Positions 24,175 through 34,602 of a DNA stretch of 64,000 bases are shown one piece after another. The DNA comes from Sorghum bicolor (taxonomy: Eukaryota > Streptophyta > Magnoliopsida > Poales > Poaceae): NCBI RefSeq assembly GCF_000003195.3, contig NC_012871.2, forward strand, positions 65,215,802 through 65,279,801. Direction: 5' to 3'. How positions within the stretch are numbered: position 1 is the stretch's first letter; every line of letters begins with the position of its first letter. The notes below the pieces were generated by a model. That model did not search any database, was not told the origin of the DNA, and worked only from the letters and a program-made list of their open reading frames with translations. A program made the translations under genes and the position numbers.

Positions 24175-27100
24175 ATGGCTGATAATGAGAAGGAGGTGGG
24201 GGAGGGAACCACCCCCCGAGGGGCAGACTGGGAAGTTGTGACTCTCACAGCATCTGCGTACGAAGCGGCGCCAGGGCCTGTTGGAACAGAAGTAAAGCCA
24301 GTTAATGAAGATAATAAAGAGGGTAGTTCATCCAATACACTGCTCATGTCTGACCACTTTGTGTTTCCGCCGAGTGAGCACGAGAACCTGCCAATACAAA
24401 CCAGTTTTGATGAGATACAGCCTGAGAAGGATGTGCAGAAACCTAGTACCAGTGTGGAGGATTATAGTATCAAGAATGATGTTGGGTCTGAGAGCGTTCA
24501 GTTTGATGATGAAGGGAAACACCTCTCAGATGATGATGTGGAGATGAGAGATGACACGCCTGGGTACGGTTCATCTCACGCTCAAGATGATGCACATGGT
24601 TTTGTTGCCCATGATGATGGCAATGAGTCTGGTGAAGATTTTGATGAAAAATCAGGCCACCCTTCAGAGCCCACAGACTGCAAGAGCTGTGATACTGGTG
24701 CCTCATGTAAATGTTGGTTGAAGAAGCATATGACATGCCTGTATAACCAAGCAAAGGAAACAAGTGCTATCTGGTCTGTGGTGGTTGCAGCTGCACTAGT
24801 TGGTATTGTGATTTTGGGACGTTGGCACAAAGATAAATTGCACCTTAACCAGCTTAAATGGCGCTCTGGCTCAGCAGTGAGGTATGTTAACCTCTTGTTT
24901 CCTACTATAGTACACATTATTTCATAGGTCTTAAGTATTTAGTCAACTTATTCGCCTTTTTATAGTGTTTTGCACTTTATTGGCTCAATATGTGCTCACA
25001 AGCGCATGTAGTTCCTCTGGAGTTTGGCCTAGAATGTCTGCATAGTTTATAGTATATTTCCCTTGGTAATAGTGAAATTCATTTTGCAGTTCTGATTGAT
25101 ATTGCCTTACCTGTCTCATTGTCTTAGTTTCTAGTGTAGTAGTAACTAGTAAGGTGGCAGTATATTCTGAAACTGATGGTTGGATGCTTTGGCTGCATTT
25201 TAATGGTTGTTAGTCATGCTCGTTTTATGGGTGTGATTTTGGAATTCAATCTGATTGGATAGCAGTTATACCAAATTGCATTCATTGCCTAAAGAAGATT
25301 TGGATCAGATTCATTCATCCGATGTATATGGACTAATAACTAAGGAATAGACTCATCTAGTTGAAGGTTCTTTTCTGAATTCAAATTGAACTATGTGATG
25401 TTTTAGACACTGCTAACTGAAGACACTGGATCACATGCTCATATTAAATCTGTCTATTACCTAAGTAATTTTATTTTTATCTCTGAGATCACCTATCTTC
25501 ATGACCTATGAGCAAAGCAATTGGGCCTTGCAAAAGTTTTTAGCATATATGACATATGAGTTAGGGCAATTTCTAGAAGATATAGGTGGGCCCCTCTCTA
25601 AATCCTTTAACATGAACAAAAGGACATCTTGCACCTACATCAGTTTTTTTCCCCCAAATTTTATGGGTTAAGTTCTACATGTGATTTTATCAATTTTTGT
25701 TGATAAATGTTAATGCAAAGGATACACAATCAAATTTTCCAATTAGGCATGGTGCAGCTTTCTTCAAGTATTTTCAATCTGTATTAAATCTGGATTTATG
25801 CTAGTACCTAGCATATTTTGGTATATTACTCCCCCAGTTTTTAAATTATAGTTCACTTTGGCTTTGTCCTAAATCAAACCTTGACCACATTTTTTAGAAA
25901 AAACGTATTGATATCCAAAGTTCAGCTAGGCGCTAGGCGGATTCTAGGCGGTGACCCTCCGCCTAGCGCCTAGGTAGGAGTAATCGCGCCTAGGCGTTCT
26001 AGGCGTTTCCCTAGGCGCTGGGAGGAACAGGGGAGGGGAGAGGAAGTAGAGCAGGGGAGGAGGAGCTGCCGAGGGCGGAGGGGAGATGAGCAGGGGATGT
26101 GGCAGAACCTCCTGAATGAAGTGGCCCACATGCACCCATCATTGTCTCAAAGACTTCTGATCGACGTGCATGAGTTCCAAATGACTCAAGAAGTCTGTCG
26201 GGTGTCCTCGTGAAACCCGAATCATCCACGTTACATTCTTTTCAGGAATTCCCTCATTAAGCATTACAGTATTACAACATTTCATAGATAAGAGAAATCA
26301 GAGTAAAAGCGGAAAGGTTACATAACATAGATTGAAACTTAAGTTCAACGGTTACAAACCATAAGTATTTAGTACATAAAAAGGTTCGGAACTTTATATT
26401 ACATAAACCATAGATCACACAACAAGTTTTACTTGCCCAAGGTCACACATCAGATTCGTCATCATCACTCTCCTCCACAAGAGTGAAGAAACAACGACCA
26501 TCAAAAGGTTGATCAAAAGGTTCACCTGCAACATGGGTTAATAAACCCTGAGTACAAAAGTACTCAACAAGACTTAACCGACTATAAAAGAGATGAAGAC
26601 TCAGGTATGCAGGCTATAGGGATTCAAGGTAAAGCTTTATCAAGATCAAGCATTTCTTTTGCATAAAAGCTTACTAAGAGTAAAACCTACTTTCAAGTTT
26701 TAACTCAAGATCATCATTTATGACTAACCAAAACTATTATCAAACTTTCATACGCAAACCATATCTTTCTTATATCAAAGATTCATTTATTACTACGATG
26801 ATGGGGTGAGGATTGAGGCTCCATATCCGAGGAAACACGGCGATTCGAATCGATTAAACCCAGCTGGGGATTCAGTACCACACGACATATGTAGAACTTA
26901 ATCTTGCATATGTCAACCTTTTCTATAGATCCTCCCATACAAGAACAGGTCCAGCGTCACCCGAGAGTACAGTACACCACCATCCTACAGCCAATCTAGA
27001 TGTTTCCCGGTCATCTCAGATCCGTAAGGTGGGTACACGCTACTCTCGCCATCTCTCCACTCCCAGTACGCGGTTAGCCGTTCTCAAGTATCGGAATAGC

Positions 27101-30100
27101 TATAGGTAAGGCTTACCACCGCATGTGGGCTGTACTCAAAGGTCTCAATCACAACAGGCCAACAACGGAACGGTCCTTAATCGACACAGTTGGAGACACT
27201 ACTTTAAGACTCCATTCTTAAAGCAAGTCCACCGACCGGTCTCAAGTTGAAACATTATTAACCATAAAAGTATTCCACAACAACCCTTCAAACTTTCTCA
27301 TTTGAAAACCTATCTAATAAGCAGGGCTAAGCATACTAAGAGTATCTCCAAGAGACTAGCCAAATCATTTTCTAAAGGTATATTTGGCTATTATTGAAGG
27401 AAAAACGTCTCCAACAGACTTTGTAAATGACTCTTCAAATTTAGTAACTCTTCATCCCACCATATTTGCTCTCTACTTTTGGATAGCCTACCTCACTAGC
27501 CATCCTTTTGCAGAGTCTGTTGGAGTACTCTAATATTTTTTTGTCAAATCTATTTTAGAGAGTAGCTAAATCAGTAAATTTAGCTAGTATTTTTGGCTAA
27601 TCTCTTGGAGATGCTCTAAGCATTTTCATAAAGCAAGTATCAAGGTTAATATTGAAATCATCAAGGTAGATAATGCAGCAAATAGGATTCACTCAACTCC
27701 TATTCACCTAATGCATCATATTAACTCAAGTGATATAAATAACTTTATGAAAATACAAGGATTGGGTTTAATGTCCGGGGCTTGCCTTGACCGGAAGGAA
27801 GGTTCGACAACTCAGCAAAACCCGAAGGATCCACAAACTCGGAAGCAACCCACTGAGGATCAGATTCTTCCGGAGCGTATTCTATACGTAAAAGTGCATA
27901 TGCATGATTATGATATACTCATAGCATGATAAAGACAGGTTACATGTTCTTGGATGATAACAACAAACATGACTACCTCGAGTACAACTTACCTTCATGG
28001 TAAAGAAACAAACTAAGCTAGCTATCAAAGCATAGATTACTACTAAACAAACTTTATCATTTTTATTAAGCAATATTGGGTATCTATCAAACAATAAAGA
28101 TCATATATATAAAATAAGTCATAACCAGGGAGCATATTATGCTAAGTGACCACTGGTTGTCAATCAATCCAAAATACCACTCAAATCCTAAAAGGATTAA
28201 TTATTTCCATTTCTTTTATACTTATTTTAAATAGCTTTATTAAGAAACAGAGCATACTTTATCAAAAAGAGCTGAAAACATTCCTAAAGCTAGATAACAG
28301 TAACACAAGTTCACATATTAAATTTCATGATTTTTGAATATACCCATAAATTATTAAAAATCATGGAAGATTTATTTATTATTAACTAGAGGCAATTTAA
28401 ATATACATGCAAACTATCATAAAATAGAACCTAATATTTTTCTTGGGTTCTAAATATTTCAGGGAGTCTATACAAAAATTTTCATCATTTTTGGATCACT
28501 ACACAATTTATAGCATAAATTCAAACATTAAGCATTTTTAAACAAAAAGGAAAAAGATAAACCACACTGTGCTGCGCCCGGCCCACGTGCTCGGCCCAAG
28601 TCAGCCCGGGAGCGCTCTCCCGCGCGGACCGCGCGCTACCCCCTCCCCTCATGCAGACACTGACGGGCGGGTCCCGCCCGTCAGCTTCGCCTTCCACCTC
28701 GCGCCGCCGCTCCGGCGATCACTCAGTCGCCGATGCGTCTTCCCCGGCGCTAACCAACCGCTCCACAAGGATCGCCTTGACCCCCTGAGTGTTCTGGCAT
28801 GCTCTACATGGTCGCAGAGAGCTCCTATGCTACTCGGCCACGGCTCCAGCGGCCGGAACCGCCTCGGCGCCCAACTCCTAGCACCCGGAGCCATGAGGAA
28901 GCAAGGGAAGGGGCATGGGAGTATCAGGAGCTCACTGCGACTTCAACAAGGCAAGAAGCGGCAGCGGAGAAGCTCGGGGTGATGCTGACCACGGTGATGT
29001 GCTCACGGCGGAGCTTCGGTCGGGTTTGGGGAAGAACGGATCGGGTGGAGGGCTCTGGTGAGTTAGCGCTTGCGCTCAGGGGCGCAATAGATAGCGGAGT
29101 TCAGGGCGGTGCTGCTGGTGCTTCTCTGGTGGGTTGGAAGGGAGCGAGGACGACGAATTTGGATTGGGACGAAGTGCTGCTCCTCGGTGCTCCGGTGGCG
29201 AAAATGGTGTCGGCGAGCGCAAGAGGGAAAGACACGTCGCGCTCCAGGTTGCCAGCAGCTGCTCCACATCGTCACGGACGCGAACACGCGCGTGGACGAG
29301 GTAAAACGGTGGCCGTGCGCTGGCATTCACCGCTCCGGACTCGGATGTCCACCGCCATGAACAGAAGCCAAAGCTTATCCCCCTCTTCCCCAAAGTACCC
29401 TTTCTGAAAACTCAAATTACTTTGAAAATTTGAATAGAAAGTGAAAATATGCCAAAATATCAAATGTTCAGAATTTTGAATGCTACAAAACATCTTTAAA
29501 GGTCCAAGACTGATTTCAAATGGAAAGGGATGAATTTGAGTCAAACAGTTTGAAATCCAAATCTCAAATTGGGAAAAATTCCAATTTTGAATTGGAGCAG
29601 ATTAGAAATTCCAAAATTACTTTTGATTTTCCAAAACAACTTGAAAAACTCCCAACATGAAAGTTGTTCAACTTTTCAAGCCCTATAACTTTCATGTTGA
29701 CCATTTTTCAAAATTCCAAATAGATTTTGAATTGGAGATTTAAATTAGAAAAGGGGACACTTTCCGGAAATCTGTATTTTCAAAATTACTTTGAATTTTG
29801 TATTGAAACTCCAAAAACTCAAAACACCAAAGTTGTACATCTTGACAAGACCTACAACTTTGTTTTTGAACTCAACTTCAAATTTTGCTTAGTTTTTGAA
29901 TTGCACAAAAGGGGGCAAATCCAAGGTTTTAAAATTAGGGTTTTCCCCCCCTTTTAGCTCTCGGAAAACTTTCACCCAAGGACTTTAAACACCAACAAGT
30001 ATCCAAACATAATATAAACACACTTTAATTCCATAAGCACAATCAACCAAAATAAACTTATTTTTAGGTTAATGCATAATGATGACATGTCACGTTTTAG

Positions 30101-33100
30101 ACTACTTAACACCAGAGTGTTACAGGGGAGGAGTTGCCGGCGGGGGGAGAGAAGATGAGCAGGGGAGGGGACTGAGCTTGGGGCGGGGTAGCAGCCGGCG
30201 GTGGAGCAGGAGGACGGCGGAGGCGGCGGGGATTTCGCGTGATTTCCCACGGCCGAAGCCATCCGCGCGCGTGTGAAAGGCCACGTCGTCCGCCTCCGCG
30301 CCGCGCCATCAGCCTGTGGGGGCGAAATTTCGTGGCTCGCCCAGCTCTGCGACCGCCTCGGCGCCGCCCAGCGCCTAGATGCCGCCTACCCCCCTAGGCG
30401 AGGCGGTTACCCCTCGCCCAGCGCCTAATCGCGCCTAGGCGCCGCCTAGCGGAACTATGTTGATATCTACAAGATCAAATAAATTCTATATCAAATTATA
30501 TTTGCATGAAGAATCTGATTAAACCAATTCGATGTCTAGGTGAGTAGGTATTGGTGTTTTTTTCTACAAACTTGGTCAAAGTTAAAGAAGTTTGACTTAG
30601 GATAAAACCAAAGTGAACTACAATTTGGAACGGAGTGAGTACTTGGTTTAGGGTCTGATATTGAACTCAACTCTTACATGCTTACTTGGATAGAGTTGAA
30701 AAAACATTGCCTGTTTGAAAACTACATTTGATATCAAAGTCTTGTACTCTTGTTATATTTGGTACGTAGCTTGGATGAGACCATTCTGTATTCTATATTT
30801 CTATATTATGCATATAAATGAACATTCTTTTAATTTCCGTTTTTGGTTGCTGGAGGGAGAACAAGCATAAAATCTTTGTCTGCATATCACCAGACTAGTG
30901 CTATTCTAGTCAGTTTTCATATTATGTGAACTTTGCATCAGTCTCGCCTATTTTATTATGTGAATAGTCACTCTGAAAAGTGTGTTGGGTTATTTACGGT
31001 TTAGAAATTAGAATTAAGGTTCTTGATTGACATATTTTTGTGAATTTATTTACATGGTTGCTATCATGTTTGTGTTTTTTTTTTCAATTCACTACTTTGT
31101 GAATCCATTTTGTTAATGCAGTCTCCATTTTTTTTCTTCCTAGTACCATCCCAGAATTTGGAAAGCTAATTTCAAACCTTTTTTTATGCATCTCATCATT
31201 TTGCTAATCCTTCAACTTGGATCTGTAGCAATGACCTATCATGCTGACTTCGTTCCGCATATGTTACAAATCAGTTTTATTTGCCTTAAAATGTCTAATA
31301 AAGTGATCATGGCAAGGATTTCGATGTAAGGTTACTCAATGGTTTAGAAGTTGAAACATTGGTTGTCTATTGAAACACATCGGGGAATGGTTAATTGGTT
31401 TGACCCTTTCCAAGCAATGTGATTTTACTGATATCTGTACTACTTGGCAAATATTTTGTGTCATTTGCCTAAATATGATCCTGCTTTTTCCCATATGTTG
31501 GTGCATACCATGCATCTGTCAGTAAACAGTACTCAAAATATTTAGGCAACTGCTAGATTATCTCGTATGGAGTAAGTATTAGTTGATAATCTAGCAGTTG
31601 CTGCTTCATAGAGGCAGTTATAGCAACAGGTCCATGGTTTCAGCCATGACTGAATTAATTCCTGTAACTTTTTATACTTTATTCTTGGGTGATGATTAAA
31701 TTTCTCGTGGTGTCTTGTAGTAAGCTATTAGCAAACTGAGTTTCTCTTTTCCTGTAGTGCTGAGTCCACAATGCTAGATTCTCGAAGCATTTTTCCCTGC
31801 TATATAGCTGCGTCACCTTTTACATTTTTACCTTTTTAGCTTTATTTAACAACTACTCGTACTTTATATGTGGCTCATGTTGGGTTTCTCTCTAGCCTGC
31901 ACCAATTTTCTTGGGATTAAAAGCTTGCTTGCTTGTTGTTGAGTATAGCTTCAGCTATTCGAGGACTTGCTTCTTTTTGCTATATAAATGGAACTGCTGG
32001 TCCCACTGATAGGGATGCGAGTGGTGTACCCAACTTTATTTCTTAGTCAGCTAATTTTTGTTCATTCACTCCCTAAAAGTTTGTAAGTCCTAAAGCCCCC
32101 AACAGGTCACCTAGAACAAACTCTCACCCAAACACATGAAAACAGTAGTATGGTGCTGTTCAAAGGCTTGCGGGTTTTCTGGTTTTCTCCTCTCTTTATA
32201 CACAGCTGAGAGCTTAGCCCCTAGTTATTGCATACAAGTATTTACTCAATCAGCCTATTATTATCCTTTACTACCTGCTAGAATGCTGCTAGCACTAAAG
32301 CCTGAACCTGGACACAATTTTGCACCTGGAACTAATCTGGACACACAAGATAATTTGATAACAAATTTGTTACGTAGTATGCCATTCTAGTTCATTTTAG
32401 CAAGTTTCACATTGACCAAATGACCCAAAACAAGTGGAACTTGCATCCATACCCATCAACAGACAGGCCCTCTGTGCTGACTATTGACGTACCTGAAACT
32501 GAGGGGGTTACCTAACAAGGACCTTCTAGACTCTAGTGAAGTTCTGGGAAATCTATGGAGCGGTTGCACCAGTTATCTTTTTTTCTCTCGAACAACGCAC
32601 CTTCGTGTCATTTCATTAAGGAAAAAGATGCAAACTGCATACAGAAAAGGGATAGGCTAAAAGAAGCGCCTCCCAGACACAACACACGAGACTACAAAAA
32701 GCCGTGCCAAGCTTAGGGACATAACGGGTCTGTTTGGTTGGGTGGCTAAGTCCCAACCAGGCTCTAGGAAGCCAACTTTCAGTTGTTTGGTTGCCTGTAA
32801 ATAGTCTGAAGCCAGGTCCAACTAAGCCATTTTGGAGGTCTTAGCCTGGCTCCAGGAGAACGAGGTGTGTATCCGTTTTTGTGGAGCCTGGCTTGGCCAG
32901 CGCCCTTGCTCCCGTCGTGTCACCTCCTGGTCACCGATGCGGGGGTCGTCGCCATTCCAAGAGTAGTAGCAGCAGCAGCAGCAGCTGAGCTCGTCGCCCC
33001 AGGATGCAGCGCCACCGGCACCACTCCGCGCCGCTTGCCCCTCTCACACGCGTGGAGATCTGGGCTGGCATTTCCTGGTAAGCTTCAGCCTCCAGCTCCG

Positions 33101-34602
33101 CTCTTTAGCCGTTTTCCCATCCCAAATCCGGTCCATGGGCAAGGCTGGATTCAGATTAGTTGCAAATTTGCTGTTTCCGTGGGGTTCGTAGCGGCTCCGC
33201 AAAATGCGGTGTTGCTGGAGCCGAGTCGGCGCCGCCGCCGTCTGGATCTAGAGCTAGCTTCGTGTGTTTCTTCTTGAGCAGAAAAGTTTCTATTTTTCCT
33301 CTCCATTTTCCCGATTTTTAGTAGATTTAACTGGCCTTGTCTGCGAGAGGCAGCTCTCTCTGTTTCCGGTTTGGTTTCCTCTGCTCGGTGATTCGAAACG
33401 GAGAGTGAAAATGGGTGTTAGCCATGGCAAACGAACGAGCTCCAGGTGTTTGATGAAATGACTGAGAGGAGGTAGACTTTACCTGTTGAAGGAAGAGGTG
33501 ACTCTATGCCCTTTGCACAACAAACCAAACACGTGCTCATCCTAGCTAGGCTTAGCAGTTGCAATCAACCAAACAAACGTGAGTGGCTCCCTGAAAACAG
33601 GCTTGTGGTGCCCTGGCTAAGATTCCTGGCCAGGCTACAATGAACCAACGAACCAAACACACCCAACATGACCACTAACCAGCACACCTCCAATCACCCT
33701 CAAGGCTCGGGGCTTAGCGATCTAAGAAGGAGCTCATGGAGGACCTAGGCACCAACCAAACAACACATGCTGCTTTCATTAGCCACTGTGAGGAAAGTCT
33801 GAATGCTTGGTCTAGCACCTTAAAGACAATGGAGTTTGTCATTGCCACTGTGAGGAGACCACCAGAAAATTGCCATATTTACTCTTAAAATATTCGAGGA
33901 AATTCCCTCATTGCCACTGGAATATATATGCATTCCCTTGGTTGCCATTCCCGTTAAAATCTGTTAAATTGAGTCTGTCTCCCACAATGAAGCACCGCGC
34001 CGGGCAGCGCAGGCTGCAGCCCTGGCAGCTGCTGCTCTGCGTCGGGAAATGCAAACTTAGAATAGTGGCAGTTCAGGGAAGTTGGAAATTTTGATGGCAT
34101 TAAGGGGATATGTTCCAGTGGCAAGGAGGGAATTTACTCATATTCTAGCCTGAGGATTACTGGATTAGGCTTTCACTTTTCACCCAAGGACCAAGGTTAC
34201 ACCAGGAAGAAAAACATATATTGTGCACTTCATATATTCATCTCTCCTTAGCATTACTGCAAATTGTTGCATTACTTTATCAATGCTCTTTGATATCGAA
34301 GATTGCAACTTTATCTTTAAGGCACAGATAAATGATGCAAGACATAGTGATAAGTTCATGTTATTTTGCTAACGTAAACTTGAAATAATAATGAAACCAA
34401 CCATCTCTTTACTGCTGAATTGTAAGGGTACCTTCTAATTACTATGCAGATTTACTGGTATGTGTTGATATTTGGAGCTGCACGTTTTGCTACATTATTA
34501 CTACAAGTTTTACCCTATATCTACCTTTCCTTAAAACTGTATACTTTTTTTTTGCTCTGGCAGAGGATGATCAACAAGTGGTTTGTGCTGATACAACTCT
34601 GA
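24175..34602 (+). CDS. ATG8-interacting protein (ATI1/ATI2-like), long last intron
   Basis: Family role: plant-specific single-pass membrane protein that binds ATG8 and directs ER or plastid bodies into autophagy. The main exon 24175-24881 gives 235 codons. The N-terminus TPRGADWEVVTLTASAY (13-29) is diagnostic; its WEVV (19-22) is an ATG8-interacting motif and DHFVFPPSEHENLP (60-73) is also conserved. An acidic low-complexity middle is followed by one membrane helix (about 198-217) and HLNQLKWRSGSAV. A good donor (AG|GTATGT) ends the exon at 24881, before the usual ~35-residue tail. The best candidate last exon is 34566-34602, after TCTGGCAGAG; it adds only RMINKWFVLIQL, weakly like the family tail. 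The intron would be about 9.7 kb and full of transposons. Reading through the donor instead ends at 24927. Gene identity is firm; the 3' end is not. Confidence 0.7.
26098..30124 (-). mobile_element. Putative solo LTR, 4,027 bp
   Basis: Starts TGTGGCAGAACC and ends GAGTGTTACA (TG...CA), flanked by a perfect 5-bp duplication GGGGA at 26093-26097 and 30125-30129. In reverse orientation it starts TGTAACACTC, a common start for grass gypsy-type LTRs. No gag-pol domains and no second LTR copy are seen, so a solo LTR or a large non-autonomous derivative is inferred. A GC-rich block at 28560-29350 has open frames without recognisable domains. Part of it resembles the element at 1-2050. Confidence 0.7.
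27340..27616. mobile_element. Tourist-like MITE inside the solo LTR
   Basis: 277 bp with ends GAGTATCTCCAAGAGACTAG and, in reverse complement, GAGCATCTCCAAGAGATTAG. It is flanked by TAA on both sides (27337-27339, 27617-27619), a PIF/Harbinger-type duplication. The body contains 'ccaacagactttg' and its inverse. Confidence 0.8.
32726..33664. mobile_element. GC-cored element with GGGTCTGTTTGGTT ends
   Basis: 939 bp with ends GGGTCTGTTTGGTTGG and, in reverse complement, GGGTGTGTTTGGTTCG. AAC flanks both sides (32723-32725, 33665-33667). Ends and 3-bp duplication suggest a PIF/Harbinger-like non-autonomous element. The GC-rich centre (32890-33260) has a 136-codon open frame with no recognised domain. 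It lies in the proposed ATI intron. Confidence 0.6.
33900..34135. mobile_element. Small MITE with near-perfect long terminal inverted repeats
   Basis: 236 bp. The left end AAATTCCCTCATTGCCACTG is almost perfectly mirrored by the right end, which reads AAATTCCCTCCTTGCCACTG in reverse complement, continuing into GGAA(C/T)AT. No clear target duplication. Confidence 0.65.

Larger units (their letters stand above)
25916..30459. mobile_element. hAT-like element with TAGGCG-rich ends, itself interrupted
   Basis: The flanking octamer TTGATATC is perfectly duplicated (25908-25915 and 30460-30467). The ends are CAAAGTTCAGCTAGGCG and, in reverse complement, CATAGTTCCGCTAGGCG. The termini are packed with CGCCTAGGCG palindromes. 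An 8-bp duplication with CA...TG ends fits the hAT superfamily. No transposase was seen; the core is occupied by the solo LTR at 26098-30124. Confidence 0.75.
25829..30639. mobile_element. Stowaway-like MITE split by nested insertions
   Basis: The left end CTCCCCCAGTTTTTAAATTA (25829) pairs with the right end, which reads CTCACTCCGTTCCAAATTG in reverse complement (ending 30639). Both are flanked by TA. Removing the insertion at 25916-30459 and one 8-bp duplication leaves about 259 bp. Both halves share the inverted 'gttcactttggctttgtcct'-type segment. It lies in the proposed ATI intron. Confidence 0.75.

Noticed and set aside
24882..24927. Read-through end of the ATI-type protein at 24927
   Set aside because: The extension follows a strong donor site and does not match the family tail; kept only as a fallback.
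28569..29407. GC-rich open frames suggesting a gene
   Set aside because: They lie inside the putative solo LTR and have no domain or splice structure.
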